From contig NC_089398.1 of NCBI RefSeq assembly GCF_003171515.1, forward strand, positions 806,001 through 870,000: DNA of 64,000 bases. Reading direction: 5' to 3'. Under the pieces are notes generated by a model that saw only the letters and a list, made by a program, of their open reading frames with translations, ran no database searches and was not told the origin of the DNA. Each line of letters opens with the position of its first letter. Position 1 is the stretch's first letter. The stretch comes from Pyrenophora tritici-repentis (lineage: Eukaryota > Ascomycota > Dothideomycetes > Pleosporales > Pleosporaceae). Positions 43,006 to 53,371 of this stretch are shown one piece after another. Made by a program: the position numbers and the translations under genes.

Positions 43006-45330
43006 ATGCTAACTTACCCAGATCGACAGAAGTTCGAGCAGATCCGAGCTCGGTGGGAGGCGGTGCGGCTAGGTGAGGATACACCAGCAGAAATGGTGGG
43101 CTGGAGAGAGAAGTCGGTGCCTCAGCAGCCAGTGAGCAGCGAACCTCAAGAGAACGGCAGCAGTCGGTTCCGAAGGAAGCTCAGCCATGGACTCGCTTTC
43201 ATTTCCAACCCTCTCTCGCAGCGAAAGACGACTCCCGGACGTCACCAGGCGAATGTGCCCTTACTAGCTACCACTGAACCGTCCACAACCGACCTCACAA
43301 CTGCGACCCCTTCGTGCGAGACTTTGCACTCATCAACGCATGAATCTACGACACCCGCCCGCTCCAACGACTCACCAACGGAGCCTACCACGCTCGCCGC
43401 CAACGACACATCATCCAAGAGTGTTGATGCCGACGCGACTCCTAAGCCACTCCCGCGATCGCGCACACTGAGCTTTATTCCACTTCCGGTTAGGACAGAA
43501 CAAGAATCGTTCTCAGCAGACGTCGAGGGCGCTGTCAAGTCCCAGTCGTTCACCGCAATGCCTCAGCCAAAACCCGACTGCGCACCTTCGAAGATTCCCA
43601 CTCCCAGTCCACCGTTGCCTGAAAGACGCCAGTCCAGCCCCCGTCAGTACCTTCATCATCATGCATCCTATCATGCTGCACAACAGATCAAACAAATTGC
43701 AGCAGCTCATGCCGCTGCCGCCAGCAATGGCTCTCCTGTGAGACCCCAGCAGCCGCTGCGATCACGCACGACACCGAATTTTGTCAATGGACCCCAAGTG
43801 TCACAGCCAGCTAGGTATATGGCCCCGAGACGGCCAGGACCGAAGAGACCCGCCCCGTCCCCAATGGCACAAAAGCCATTCCTGCAAGAGAATTTCCCAA
43901 TCGACAAACGCGTTACACATAGAAGGTCACAGATCCAGGAGGTAACATTGAAGCGGGAATCACTTGCAGTACCTGGAGCATTGAATGGCAGAAGGTCTTT
44001 TGGACCAAGTTCTTCGCTTGCACAGAATAGAAGTCATAGCTTCGCGACTCCGCCAACTACAAGACGATTGACCTCTCACCTCGTGCAGCGGACGCCAGTC
44101 ACTGTGAAGCGAATCCAGCCTCAGGGACAGTATAAAACGCAGGGACCAGACATATCTCCGAAGACAAACCGTAGCCCTATGGTGCAGCCTCGCCGTACAG
44201 GCCCTCCTGCGGCGTCAACTCCCCCGACAGTTGATGTCCCAATGCCGCCTACTTTACCTCGATCACATACGGATAGAGACCTACAAAGGAAGACCCTGGG
44301 AACACCGAATGGTCTGGGTGGTGTTTGGCGGTCTTCTCGCGCACTGGCAATGACAACACATGAGGTGAGCAGGCTCCCACGCTCCCATACCTTCCACAGT
44401 TTGGAGACTCAGCGGGAACTCGCTCCGCCTGTACCTCGCATACCAGATCGGTACAGAACTCCATCTTTGTCGGACATGACCCAGCGACTGCGCATTCGTT
44501 CAGATATGCCCATCAAGCCTCGCCATACTAGGATCGTATCAGATGCAACCTCATGCGCATCAATTCCTGAGACCGATGAAGAAGCACATAATATGCACAA
44601 ACCCCATGTAACTGGTCAAATGCCGACGTCCATGGACCCTGCTGAATCCACGATCAGCCTCACAGCATTCCCTCCGGTACCAATTTCGCTCCCATCATTC
44701 ACTTCTCCATGCGCTGTAGGAAATGGCCATTTCTGCATGGAGCATTCAATTCCAGGACTACGGAGTTTAGACCGTGCTGACATTAGTGTTTTCCAGGTCA
44801 AGGATTACATGCCGCCGCTCTACTGGGCAGGTCGATTCACGTCACGCTACGATCAATGGCGTACTGATGCAATGATAAGAGAACTGGACTTGAATTCGGA
44901 TCACCAGACATCAGGCCCTCTGAGTGAGTGCAAGCTGAGCGAGGAGAAGCTTGCTAAGTGCTACATCTTCGGCCAACTGCGCGATCTGTGCACTTCGGAT
45001 CAAGCAGCAGACAGTCTTTGGGTATGTGATACCTCGTCCTTGTGAATACCTTTGCTGACTTGTGATGTATAGGAGTTTGAGTACAAATATCGGAAGGACC
45101 ACAGGATGCTCGGCAACCATCTCGATCTTCTACCTCTGCCATCTCGTAAGCAAGACGACAATACGACTTCCATGGGAGTTGGGGCGTTTGGACGTGCTAT
45201 GAGGAAACTGACTCCGCGCAAGGCTAGCCTTGTAAACCTAATAAAGGGTAAAGGCTGGAACAAATCCGATGAGACAAAGAACACCAATCTATCCGACCAC
45301 GACCAAGAGACGTCTTCGGAAGAGTCATAG
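43006..45330 (+). CDS. Unidentified disordered Pro/Ser-rich protein
   Basis: Two exons, 43006-45021 and 45073-45330, give 757 residues. The start is the ATG at 43006; the frame is open upstream but has no better start. The first 25 residues form a helix (YPDRQKFEQIRARWEAVR). About 550 residues of low-complexity Pro/Ser/Thr sequence follow, with many PxxP and RSHTF/RSRT motifs that look like phosphorylation or SH3-binding sites. A conserved-looking C-terminal module of about 130 residues begins at DRADISVFQVKDYMPPLYWAGRF and runs over the splice to EFEYKYRKDHRML, followed by a basic KLTPRKASLVNLIKGKGW stretch. No family is recognised. A cell-polarity or cytoskeletal scaffold is conceivable from composition alone. 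Confidence 0.72.
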
Positions 45331-45578
45331 AAGTATATGGATGCCAATGGCATTTTGGGATGAGGTTTTACCCAACACTGTACTGTTATACAGTCTGCAT
45401 CGTCTGGCACAGCAGTTGATGCGAGATTATCCGGATTTGCTTGAAGGGGTGCTATTTGTAATACTAAAAGGGCGGGCGGGTGGCTGAAAGTGGGATGGCC
45501 GTGATGGATGCGTGCGTGTCAACGACACATTATCAGAAAAATCGTATTAGTCCATGATCTATACAGACTCAATCCTGT

Positions 45579-46383
45579 CTAATCTTTTTTCTCGCTTGAC
45601 TTGGGTGACAGCTCTTCGACAATATTGTTAGGATCTTTCCAGGCCAAAGCAACATACTTTGTGTGGCTTCCCCGAGCAAATATCTCGCCTTTACTATTGC
45701 TAAAGTTGATAGATGTAAAGGCCAAAGTTTTCCCGACTGCGCATAGTTGTCAGCGAAAAGGTGTCAGTGTTTTGGATAGAGTACATACACTTGTCGCACG
45801 TCACCTCAGCCTTGATCATATCGCCAATCTTGCCACCTGAAGAAAGATAAGTTACGTTTAGGTCGGTTGATACGCCGGTAGCGAAGAGGCCACGCGAAGC
45901 TACAGCCAATGAACCACCGAGGTCGACTGTAGATGGTTAGTACGAGCGGATCGGCAGTCAAGGCTGGGCGATTCTCATACCCATGCTTGCTATGGTTCCT
46001 CCATGAAGGATGTTGAGTCGGTTCTTTGATTGGGTTAGTAGACGCAAAGCCGACGAGAGAGGGGCTTGCCGTATGCTCCTTTTGTATATCCAGTTCAAAC
46101 TTGACGCGGCCGGGCACCACCGAAGTGACTCGAAGCTGTTTTGGTGTCAATGAGAGGAAGATATTGATATGGCTCCGAGATGATGGTTACCCCATTTAGA
46201 AGTCTTCGCAAGTGTCAAATCAGTATTGTTTTCGTTGCTATTCACAAGTGCAATGTACCTTGGCTCTAGACCCGAGTTGGCCCGGAACGACTCCCAAACC
46301 TTTGTAGGTGATCAGCATATCAATCTTATACTCCTTATGTACGTCTCATTGCTTACAGATCTCACAAACTTCAAGGCTGGCAT
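45579..46383 (-). CDS. Hotdog-fold (4HBT/PaaI-like) acyl-CoA thioesterase
   Basis: Seven exons (46383-46357, 46299-46259, 46203-46191, 46135-46070, 46023-45981, 45926-45789, 45736-45579) build 161 residues. The family hydrolyses acyl-CoA to acid and CoA; mammalian THEM2 is a mitochondrial relative. The hotdog signature NRLNILHGGTIASMVDLGGSLA holds the HGG motif and catalytic-side Asp, followed by STDLNVTYLSSGGKIGD and GKTLAFTSINFSNSKGEIFARGSHTKYV. Exon 3 is a 13-nt micro-exon. The intron at 46024-46069 is of the rare GC-AG type (GCAAGC donor, ACTAAC branch, AAG acceptor); the other donors are GT. A family-typical protein appears only with exactly this joining, which supports it. Six introns in 486 coding bases is dense for this genome. 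It is head to head with TFB2, 276 bp apart. Confidence 0.88.
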
Positions 46384-46659
46384 GATTCAAAGTCTTTTTG
46401 TCGATATGCGTAGAGTGATGTAGTTGTTCCGCTCGGTAGTTGCTCACGCATCTCGGAAGCTAGACCGGGGTGGAGCGGAATTTGTGGGGGAGCTTTCCGC
46501 CTGCTCGGCGCGTCACCTACTTTCTTTGAGAACTCGCAACTTTGCTTTCACCAACTTTGGGCGCGACAGACGTACGCCTCTTATCTCGTTGTTCAAGTGC
46601 CTTTTACGAACATGATAATACGGCGGTAAAGGAACTCACTCTTTCCCACATCCGCCACG

Positions 46660-48242
46660 ATGTCGGCCTCATCTTCCACCCAGGCGCTGGAATACCTCGA
46701 AGGCCTGCCTTTGGCGACACATAAGAAGCTGTATGAGCAACCCTCAACGGTGCTGGCGGTTTTCCGCTGCATGCTTCCGCATCTTGGTGCGTTCATGCCT
46801 CGGACAAAGTCGCGCCATAGCTAATAATTGCAGCCAAATCCATTGTTATGGCGATGCTCTACATGCCCTCGCCCTTCCCCGCCGCCGACCTCGACGCTTG
46901 GTTTAAGCCCTCTGCGCGCAAAGAGAAGGAACGTGCAACCTTCACGCTCGACCGTCTACACATCATCACCTCGTCGCGACAAGACAACGGCACATTATCA
47001 TGGACCCTCAGCCCAGGCTTCCAGCGCAGCTTGCGAAATGCAATTGAAGGATCCGGTACTCATCGCTCCTTTGGTGTACCAGCAACCAAGGAAGAGAGCG
47101 GAAAGCGAGTGAGCGTGGAATTCTTGGATGAATACTCGAGGGCACAATGGGAGGGCATCTTGTACTACCTTGTGAGCGGTGCAGCGGGACTTGGAAAGGA
47201 CAATATCTCGCGAGCGGAGGTTAGCCCGAGCACCAAGACGCTGCTGAATACGGGCGACCTTGTGCGGACGATACATGGGAGTCCGAGGATCACCAAGGAT
47301 GGCTTTTCTTTTGTGCTGCAAGAGACAAATGCGCAGGTTTGGAGTCTGCTTATCATTTATCTCAAGGTGACCAATGAAGTAAGTAACGTATCTCGTCAAC
47401 TCGCTCTTTCAGGTCCACCTATCTTGTCCATTGTTTTCTCGCAACGACGCTGACAATAAATCTAGCTCGGCATGTCCGAAACTGAAGTCCTGGCCTTTCT
47501 CTTCATGCTTGGTTCCCTTGAACTAGGCCAAGACTACTCAACCTCCACCCTCTCTCCCACACAATTACGGATGCTAGACGACCTCTCTTCAATGGGTCTC
47601 ATCTACCGTTCTGACAAGAACGCGCGAACCTTTTACCCAACCCGTCTTGCTACGACCCTGACCTCGGATTCTGGCAGCGCCATGTCCGCATCCTCAAACG
47701 ACATTGCACAAGCCGGCCAAGGCAATGCCGGACCGTCTGCAACAGCAAACAAGGGTTTCATCATCATCGAAACAAACTACAGACTCTACGCCTACACGAA
47801 CAGCCTCATCCAAATCGCCATCCTCAGTCTCTTCACCAAACTTCAACATCGTTTCCCTAACCTCGTCTCCGGCAAACTAACAAAAGAATCCGTCCACAAA
47901 GCGGTCCAATCTGGCATCACATCCGCCCAAATCATCTCCTACCTCACCACCTACGCCCATCCACAGATGCAAAAAACCGTACCGTACATCCCGCCTACCG
48001 TCATGGACCAAATACGCCTCTGGGAATATGAGGGCGAGCGTGTGGAAACCACGCCGGGCTACTTGATGCGCGAGTTCAGTTCCGATGCAGAGTATAGGGA
48101 CGTTATGGGCTATGCGAGTGCGCTGGGCGTGCTGGTGTGGCAGAATGATGGGGCCAGGTGCTTTTTTGTGAGCCAGGTGGAGCAGATTAGTGCGTATCTT
48201 AAGAAGAAGAAGGAGAATAGGGAGAGTGCTAGGGGCCGGTGA
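46660..48242 (+). CDS. TFB2: TFIIH core subunit Tfb2 (p52)
   Basis: Three exons, 46660-46786, 46834-47378 and 47466-48242, give 482 residues. Tfb2 anchors and stimulates the XPB/Ssl2 translocase in TFIIH for promoter opening and nucleotide excision repair. The N-terminus matches the family from LEYLEGLPLATHKKLYEQPSTVLAVFRCMLP. Next come AMLYMPSPFPAADLDAWF, FLDEYSRAQWEGILYYLVSG, and after the second splice ETEVLAFLFMLGSLELGQDYS with LDDLSSMGLIYR. The C-terminal region GFIIIETNYRLYAYTNSLIQIAILSLFTKL is highly typical, and the end (DAEYRDVMGYASALGVLVWQND) forms the Tfb5-binding domain. The second intron, 87 nt, is longer than most here. Confidence 0.93.
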
Positions 48243-48651
48243 TGATGGGGAAATCATCAAAGGCTGCATAGATTGGCGTTTTGTGTTCAGGGTGTAGAGA
48301 TAGGTTGGCGTTAGCGGGACATTATTGATATCTGTAATTCGTAGTTCGGACGATTCCTAGATTTGTGTTTGTATATCGATTTTCGTGAAAGTATTTGTGC
48401 GGGCGGAACCCCGTATTAAATATAATAAGTCATCTTGTCTCCTGCTGCGTGTACACATCATGCAGCATGCCGTCATCGTACCACCGCTCTGCCCCTTTCC
48501 GCCCCGGAACAACTCCTAGCTGCTAATTTGAAGCCCAAAGATCTATCATCCAAGAAAACGCGCCCAATGTCCAGAATGCAGCCGCTAATAGCAACCCTCC
48601 CAAAGGTGGATATGAGATCTGGCGAAGTGAAGAAGATAGCCTCGAGATGGC
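48243..48651. other. Convergent 3' intergenic region
   Basis: 409 bp between the TFB2 and RER1 stop codons. It is AT-rich near 48410 and contains small frames only. No feature was recognised. Confidence 0.45.
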
Positions 48652-49476
48652 TTAGTTGGAAGCGCCTGGGTAACGCGTCTTGCCGACGGTAAAGGGGACG
48701 TAACGGTATTTGATCATGTGCTGAATTTGACGTCGCACTGGGATTAGTTAGTAATGTACCCAAACATCTTTCTCCACCCCTTGTGTGACCAAACTTACTC
48801 GTCAGGCCAAACAGAATCAACCAGTATACAACCAACACGGGCCAGAAGACTGGCAGGTTGAAAATTTCGAACCAACTGCAGAAAAAGCCAATAGTAATCG
48901 CCCTGGTAGCAGAGTACCAAAACTTGAACTCCGGCAGTCTCCGGACAAAGGGTCGGAACTCCTGGTCTTCTTTTGTGGGGAGCCCGGAGGCGTTTCCATC
49001 TTCCATACCCTCATCTTGTTCTAGCGCGGGATCGAATTTTGGGGAAAGAAAGGCGAGGAAGAGATTCAGGAGGTAGATGCCAAGCGTGTATGCGACTGTT
49101 ACAATGGGTTAGTGTCGTTGTTTATGTCGTTGCCTGGGATTCCTCAAAATTCCGTAGGATGCGTAGGTTCCGAATAGGAGAGAGATAGGAGACATACCAA
49201 TGTACCATCCTTGCGCGACGAATATACGTATGCCGAAGAGGAAGAAGATGGCTGCTGAACCCCCCCATCGGTAACCCTTGTATGGTGTCGCCTTGTCGAG
49301 ATATGTTTGGAACAACTACTGCGCATTAGCAGCCGTCATCGTTTCAAAGAAGACATATCCGTCTCCATCTCTTCCAGACTGGAGCTGAATTGCGCGAGGC
49401 TCCAACTCACAGCGCCGTATTTTGTTGTTTGCGCAGTCACTGCGGCGAAAGGGGTATCGGGCTCCGGAGAATCCAT
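48652..49476 (-). CDS. RER1: Rer1, retrieval receptor of ER membrane proteins
   Basis: Four exons, 49476-49411, 49315-49198, 49095-48799 and 48737-48652, give 188 residues, the usual Rer1 length. Rer1 cycles between Golgi and ER in COPI vesicles and returns escaped ER membrane proteins by their transmembrane segments. The family core is evident: LFQTYLDKATPYKGYRW, then four hydrophobic segments, the loop FLSPKFDP followed by an acidic stretch, EFRPFVRRLPEFKFWYSATRAI, and after the last splice RRQIQHMIKYRYVPFTVGK. The first two introns are 95 and 102 nt, longer than the window average. The first acceptor is the TAG of a CAGTAG tandem; using it preserves the LFQTYL block. It is divergent from the hydratase gene by 347 bp. 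Confidence 0.95.
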
Positions 49477-49823
49477 CTTTGTGGCGTTTTGTAGATTGTG
49501 TGTGTGAATATGGGAGGTGCGGTGCAAATAGCGACGGGGTTGGGTGTTGTATGGGGGAAATGTCGTGTTCGCGCAATGGCGAGTCCTAATGGTGATCGTG
49601 TCAGAAAGTTGAGGTCGCAAGGCTGGGCTTACATGGCGCTAGCACAAAGACGGTTGGGTGAGGCGAACTGTTGATGCGGGACGGGAAGCTTTTGGCGGGA
49701 CCCAGGACCGAGGTTAGCCGTTGAGTGGGCTGCAACTTTGAATCTTTAACTTCTGTCCTCATGTAAATATACGTTGTAAGAGCCGTGGTCAAAAAGAAAA
49801 AGGCTCAATTCACCAAACTCAAA
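49477..49823. promoter_or_regulatory. Bidirectional promoter between RER1 and the hydratase gene
   Basis: 347 bp separate the two divergent start codons, so both promoters must lie here. No TATA box or known factor site could be supported. Confidence 0.5.
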
Positions 49824-50747
49824 ATGCATGCATTTCGATCAGCTCCGAGGGTTGCCTCGCAGTTTCGATCCAGCGGTTGGCCCAGATTTGTGAGGGGAAT
49901 TGCTACTGAGAGATCCTATGAGCACCTGCTTGTGTCTGTGCCAAAGCCTGGTGTAGGTTTGCGTAAGTCATACTGGATTCCTTCGGTCGTTGTATGCTGT
50001 GACTAACAACGCCTAGTCCAGCTCAACCGCCCAAAAGCCCTGAACGCGCTGTGTACACCCCTCATTCTCGAGATCAATCAAGCTTTACGCGACTTCCAAA
50101 ATGACAAGTCTATCGGCGCCATTGTTCTTACTGGCTCGGAGAGAGCCTTCGCGGCAGGCGCGGACATCAAGGAGATGAAAGACCTCACATTCAGCGACGC
50201 ATACGGCAACGACTTCATAGAGTCATGGTCAGACCTGGTCACATTCCTCAAGAAACCACTCATCACTGCTGTTAACGGATACGCGCTGGGTGGAGGTTGT
50301 GAACTCGCCATGATGGGTGACATCATGTACGCAGGACCCAAGGCTAATTTCGGCCAGCCAGAGATCAAGCTGGGTGTCATACCTGGTGCTGGCGGCTCGC
50401 AGCGTCTTACCAAGGCGATCGGAAAGTCAAGAGCCATGGAGGTCATTCTTACTGGCGACAACATTACTGCGCAGCAAGCTGGCGAGTGGGGACTTGTCGC
50501 CAAGGTTTTCGAGACACCCGAGGAGTGCGTCAACGGTGCTATTGCGACGGCAGAGAAGATCGCATCCTATAGCCAGATTGCCGTCAAGGCTGCCAAGGAG
50601 GTTGTGAACAAGAGCCAGGACCTCGGTATCCGGGAGGGTGTTGAGTATGAAAGGAGGGTCTTCCATGGACTGTTCGGGAGTGAGGATCAGAAGATTGGAA
50701 TGACTGCTTTTGCAGCCAAAGAGAAGGCCAAGTGGATGCACAAGTGA
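49824..50747 (+). CDS. Mitochondrial short-chain enoyl-CoA hydratase
   Basis: Two exons, 49824-49962 and 50017-50747, give 289 residues. The enzyme hydrates trans-2-enoyl-CoA to 3-hydroxyacyl-CoA in beta-oxidation and branched-chain amino acid breakdown. An Arg/Ser-rich presequence ends near RFVRGIATE. The crotonase fold follows with LNRPKALNAL, the oxyanion-hole segment AFAAGADIKEM, AVNGYALGGGCELAMMGDI, and the catalytic region with FGQPEIKLGVIPGAGGSQRL, holding both glutamates expected in ECHS1-type hydratases. The C-terminal helices end in FAAKEKAKW. Length and motifs match ECHS1. Its substrate product is what the dehydrogenase at 37.6-38.6 kb would oxidise, but the genes are not adjacent. 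Confidence 0.93.
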
Positions 50748-51106
50748 GCATGAAAAGGTAGAAGAACACCCAGGAGTCATAAAATACTTAACATACTAGT
50801 GTACGAAGACCACTGCAATCGCCCGATACGCCTATTAGGTGTTTATCTACACTATTAATTGCTTGACACCCAGGTAGGAAGTAGGACACAACCTAAAATA
50901 TGCACGTCGTGATGCGCAACGGTAAACTGCAAATCCCATGCCGTCCAGATCGAGCGACGCGTGCCTCGGTACGCTAAGCCGATAAGCTTATCGCGGGGAT
51001 GACACGAACATTTGTGGGGAAACTCTGAGACAGACACTATCTCTCCTGACATGCCGCTACTTCATCACATGCATGCATCCTTTCTCCTCCATCACCATCT
51101 CCCACC
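50748..51106. other. Ferric reductase promoter region
   Basis: 359 bp between the hydratase stop and the ferric reductase start, both plus strand. It contains the palindromic GATA element at 50981-50992 and otherwise short frames only. Confidence 0.5.
50981..50992. promoter_or_regulatory. Palindromic double GATA site
   Basis: GATAAGCTTATC is a perfect dyad of two GATAA cores, 115-126 bp upstream of the ferric reductase ATG. Iron-responsive GATA repressors of the SreA/Sre1/Urbs1 type bind GATAA-containing sites in fungal iron-uptake promoters. Nitrogen regulators of the AreA type also prefer paired GATA sites, so the binder cannot be named from sequence. Confidence 0.5.
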
Positions 51107-53035
51107 ATGAATGCAACGCCTCCATGGCTGCGCGACGCTCTCCGTTTCGCTTTGACAGCGACTGCATCCACAGAAACCCCGTGGCATGCGCATGATTACG
51201 ATGCTTACAAGGCCGCGGACGGAGGTGACCTCGTAGACCCGGATGACCCCGGAAAAGACCCCCGATTTAGAAAATTAGTGGAAGCGATTCTGTATGGTCG
51301 AAAGTTTGTCGCAACTTACAACTATGTGCTGGTGGGTGTGTTGCTTGTCTTCACACTATGGCACTGGAGCGAGAAGTTGGCCCTGCATATGAGGAAACGG
51401 AGTGCTGGCACGAGGAAGAAGGACGATGATACTAGCAGTGCTGAAGAGGCCTGGAGTAGCTCGAGTAGTACCATCGAAGGAAGCTCTACGCCGCCGAATA
51501 CTGCCGCGAAAAAAGTAGACACCAACGAATCGAGCCCTCTACTCCCTCCTGCCCAACGAGCATCACGCAACGGACCGGGAATCTGGCGACCGTATTGTGA
51601 AGTCAAAGCTCTTCTGCAGTATCAACCGCCTCGTATACCCGTCATCAACAAGACTCTCCCAACCAACGCTGTCTCGTTACTCGTCCTCGCTTGGCTCGGC
51701 CTGATCATCTTCTACAACTTCCACAACATGTCGATGACCTTTATGTCCTTATTCGTTTTTGCCGACCGATGCGGCATCATCTTCATCGCAAACCTACCAC
51801 TGCTCTACATCCTTGCTGCCAAGAACCAACCTATCAAGATGTTGACAGGCTACTCGTATGAAAGCTTAAACATCTTTCATCGAAGAGTTGGAGAGATCAT
51901 GTGTCTGGAAGCATTTCTTCACTGCGTGGGCATGTGGCTTGTGTGGTTTGGCTTGTTACGACACCTCGGATTTACGCTGGCAAAATTCCTGTTCAACCGC
52001 GTCGTACTGCTTGGTATGGCAGCTTTCATCGCGTACGAGTTGATTTACTTTACGAGCTTGGGCAGCTTCCGGCAACGGTGGTATGAGATATTCCTGGGGC
52101 TACATATTGTACTTCAGTTTGCCGGTCTCATTTTCTTGTGGTTCCACCACCATTCTTCGAGACCCTACGTCGGCATCTCGATGGCCATCTTCCTCGTCGA
52201 TCGCCTGGTGTATAGACTGTGGCTGAAATCAAGCACACACCCCGCAACGCTTACTGTATTAGAAGACGACGAGACGGTTCTGCTTTCTGCAAACTGGGAA
52301 GTCAATGACCGCAAGAACCCTCTACTGCCGAAGAACATGACACAAGGCTGGAAGCCCAACGACCACATCTTCATTTCTGTACCGTCGCTTTCCCGCAAGC
52401 ACGGCATACAATCCCACCCATTTACCATATTTTCTGCAGCACCCAAAACAACAGAAGATGAGCAGGGGAAACATGCATGGCTCACTCTACTCATCCGCCC
52501 CCAATCCGAATCGGGCTTCTCATATAAACTCCTCGAGCACGCACGCGAAACGACCCAAGCGCGCGTTCGCCTCGACGGTCCTTATGGCTCTTCGCGGGCG
52601 CTTGATCTTTTAGAATCCTCCGAAACGGCTATCCTCATCGCAGGCGGTTCCGGCATCGCTGTCGCGTACCCGCTTCTCTACGCACTTCTTTGCCCCGCGA
52701 CTGCCGACCCTGAATCCGCGTTGAGCAAGTCCGGGAGAAAAGTAAAGTTGTTGTGGATCACACATTCGCCGAACCACCGGCTCTGGATCCCAGAAGACAA
52801 GCTCAAGGAGTTGGAAGACTGGGGCCTGGATGTCGTCATCTCGCCACCGACAGCATTGGCGGGGAGGCCTGATGCCGGGGCTTTTGTAGGGGAATGGGTG
52901 AGTATGGAGGACGGGCGGGCTGGCGTTGTAGTCAGTGGCCCGGATGGTTTGGTAAGAGATGTTAGAAACACGTGTGCGGGTTTGATGCGCAAGGGGCGCG
53001 ATGTTGATATACAAGTTGAGAAGTTTGGGTGGTAG
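51107..53035 (+). CDS. Ferric/cupric reductase, NOX-like transmembrane component
   Basis: 642 residues, intronless. These plasma-membrane flavocytochromes pass electrons from NADPH through FAD and two haems to extracellular Fe3+ or Cu2+ before uptake. After a polar N-terminus and a first membrane helix (YVLVGVLLVFTLWHW) comes a Ser-rich loop, then the ferric reductase domain with paired His in the helices (HRRVGEIMCLEAFLHCVGMW and LHIVLQFAGLIFLWFHHHS). The FAD-binding region has HPFTIFSAAP and LDGPYGSS. The NADPH site is GGSGIAVAYPLLYAL, and a C-terminal VVSGPDGLVRDVRNTCAGLM matches the family. The protein is complete. Paired GATA cores upstream suggest regulation by iron or nitrogen status. 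It converges on BTA1. Confidence 0.93.
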   Translation: MNATPPWLRDALRFALTATASTETPWHAHDYDAYKAADGGDLVDPDDPGKDPRFRKLVEAILYGRKFVATYNYVLVGVLLVFTLWHWSEKLALHMRKRSAGTRKKDDDTSSAEEAWSSSSSTIEGSSTPPNTAAKKVDTNESSPLLPPAQRASRNGPGIWRPYCEVKALLQYQPPRIPVINKTLPTNAVSLLVLAWLGLIIFYNFHNMSMTFMSLFVFADRCGIIFIANLPLLYILAAKNQPIKMLTGYSYESLNIFHRRVGEIMCLEAFLHCVGMWLVWFGLLRHLGFTLAKFLFNRVVLLGMAAFIAYELIYFTSLGSFRQRWYEIFLGLHIVLQFAGLIFLWFHHHSSRPYVGISMAIFLVDRLVYRLWLKSSTHPATLTVLEDDETVLLSANWEVNDRKNPLLPKNMTQGWKPNDHIFISVPSLSRKHGIQSHPFTIFSAAPKTTEDEQGKHAWLTLLIRPQSESGFSYKLLEHARETTQARVRLDGPYGSSRALDLLESSETAILIAGGSGIAVAYPLLYALLCPATADPESALSKSGRKVKLLWITHSPNHRLWIPEDKLKELEDWGLDVVISPPTALAGRPDAGAFVGEWVSMEDGRAGVVVSGPDGLVRDVRNTCAGLMRKGRDVDIQVEKFGW

Positions 53036-53371
53036 AACTGAACCTTTTCTTTAAACTATGGAACACGAATATGGATCTTTCGGGTATAGACAAATATGTA
53101 AATAGAATCGCTTCTCTCTCAACCCTACCATACTAGAGTCATGTTGAGGTGTGTACTCGCCAAGAGGCGAGCATACTATGCTTCATCTGGTGATAAGGTG
53201 TAAATAGCAACAATGTACACTGAAACAACAGAAACTTTGCGCGGCATAAAGCTACTTCTTAAGAGCAATTTGGTATCTAACAGCAACGACTAGCATCAAA
53301 AGAAACGACCTGGGGGTGCTAAAGACAAGAAACAAAAGACAACCACCAACATGCTACAAAAGAGAGCAGCC
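53036..53371. other. Convergent 3' intergenic region with a hairpin
   Basis: 336 bp between converging stop codons. A perfect 6-bp hairpin (CTCGCC, loop AAGA, GGCGAG) lies at 53156-53171. Its meaning in a fungal genome is doubtful. Confidence 0.45.

Noticed and set aside
53156..53171. 6-bp hairpin between converging genes, terminator-like
   Set aside because: Intrinsic hairpin terminators are bacterial; Pol II genes in fungi do not use them, so no terminator is called.
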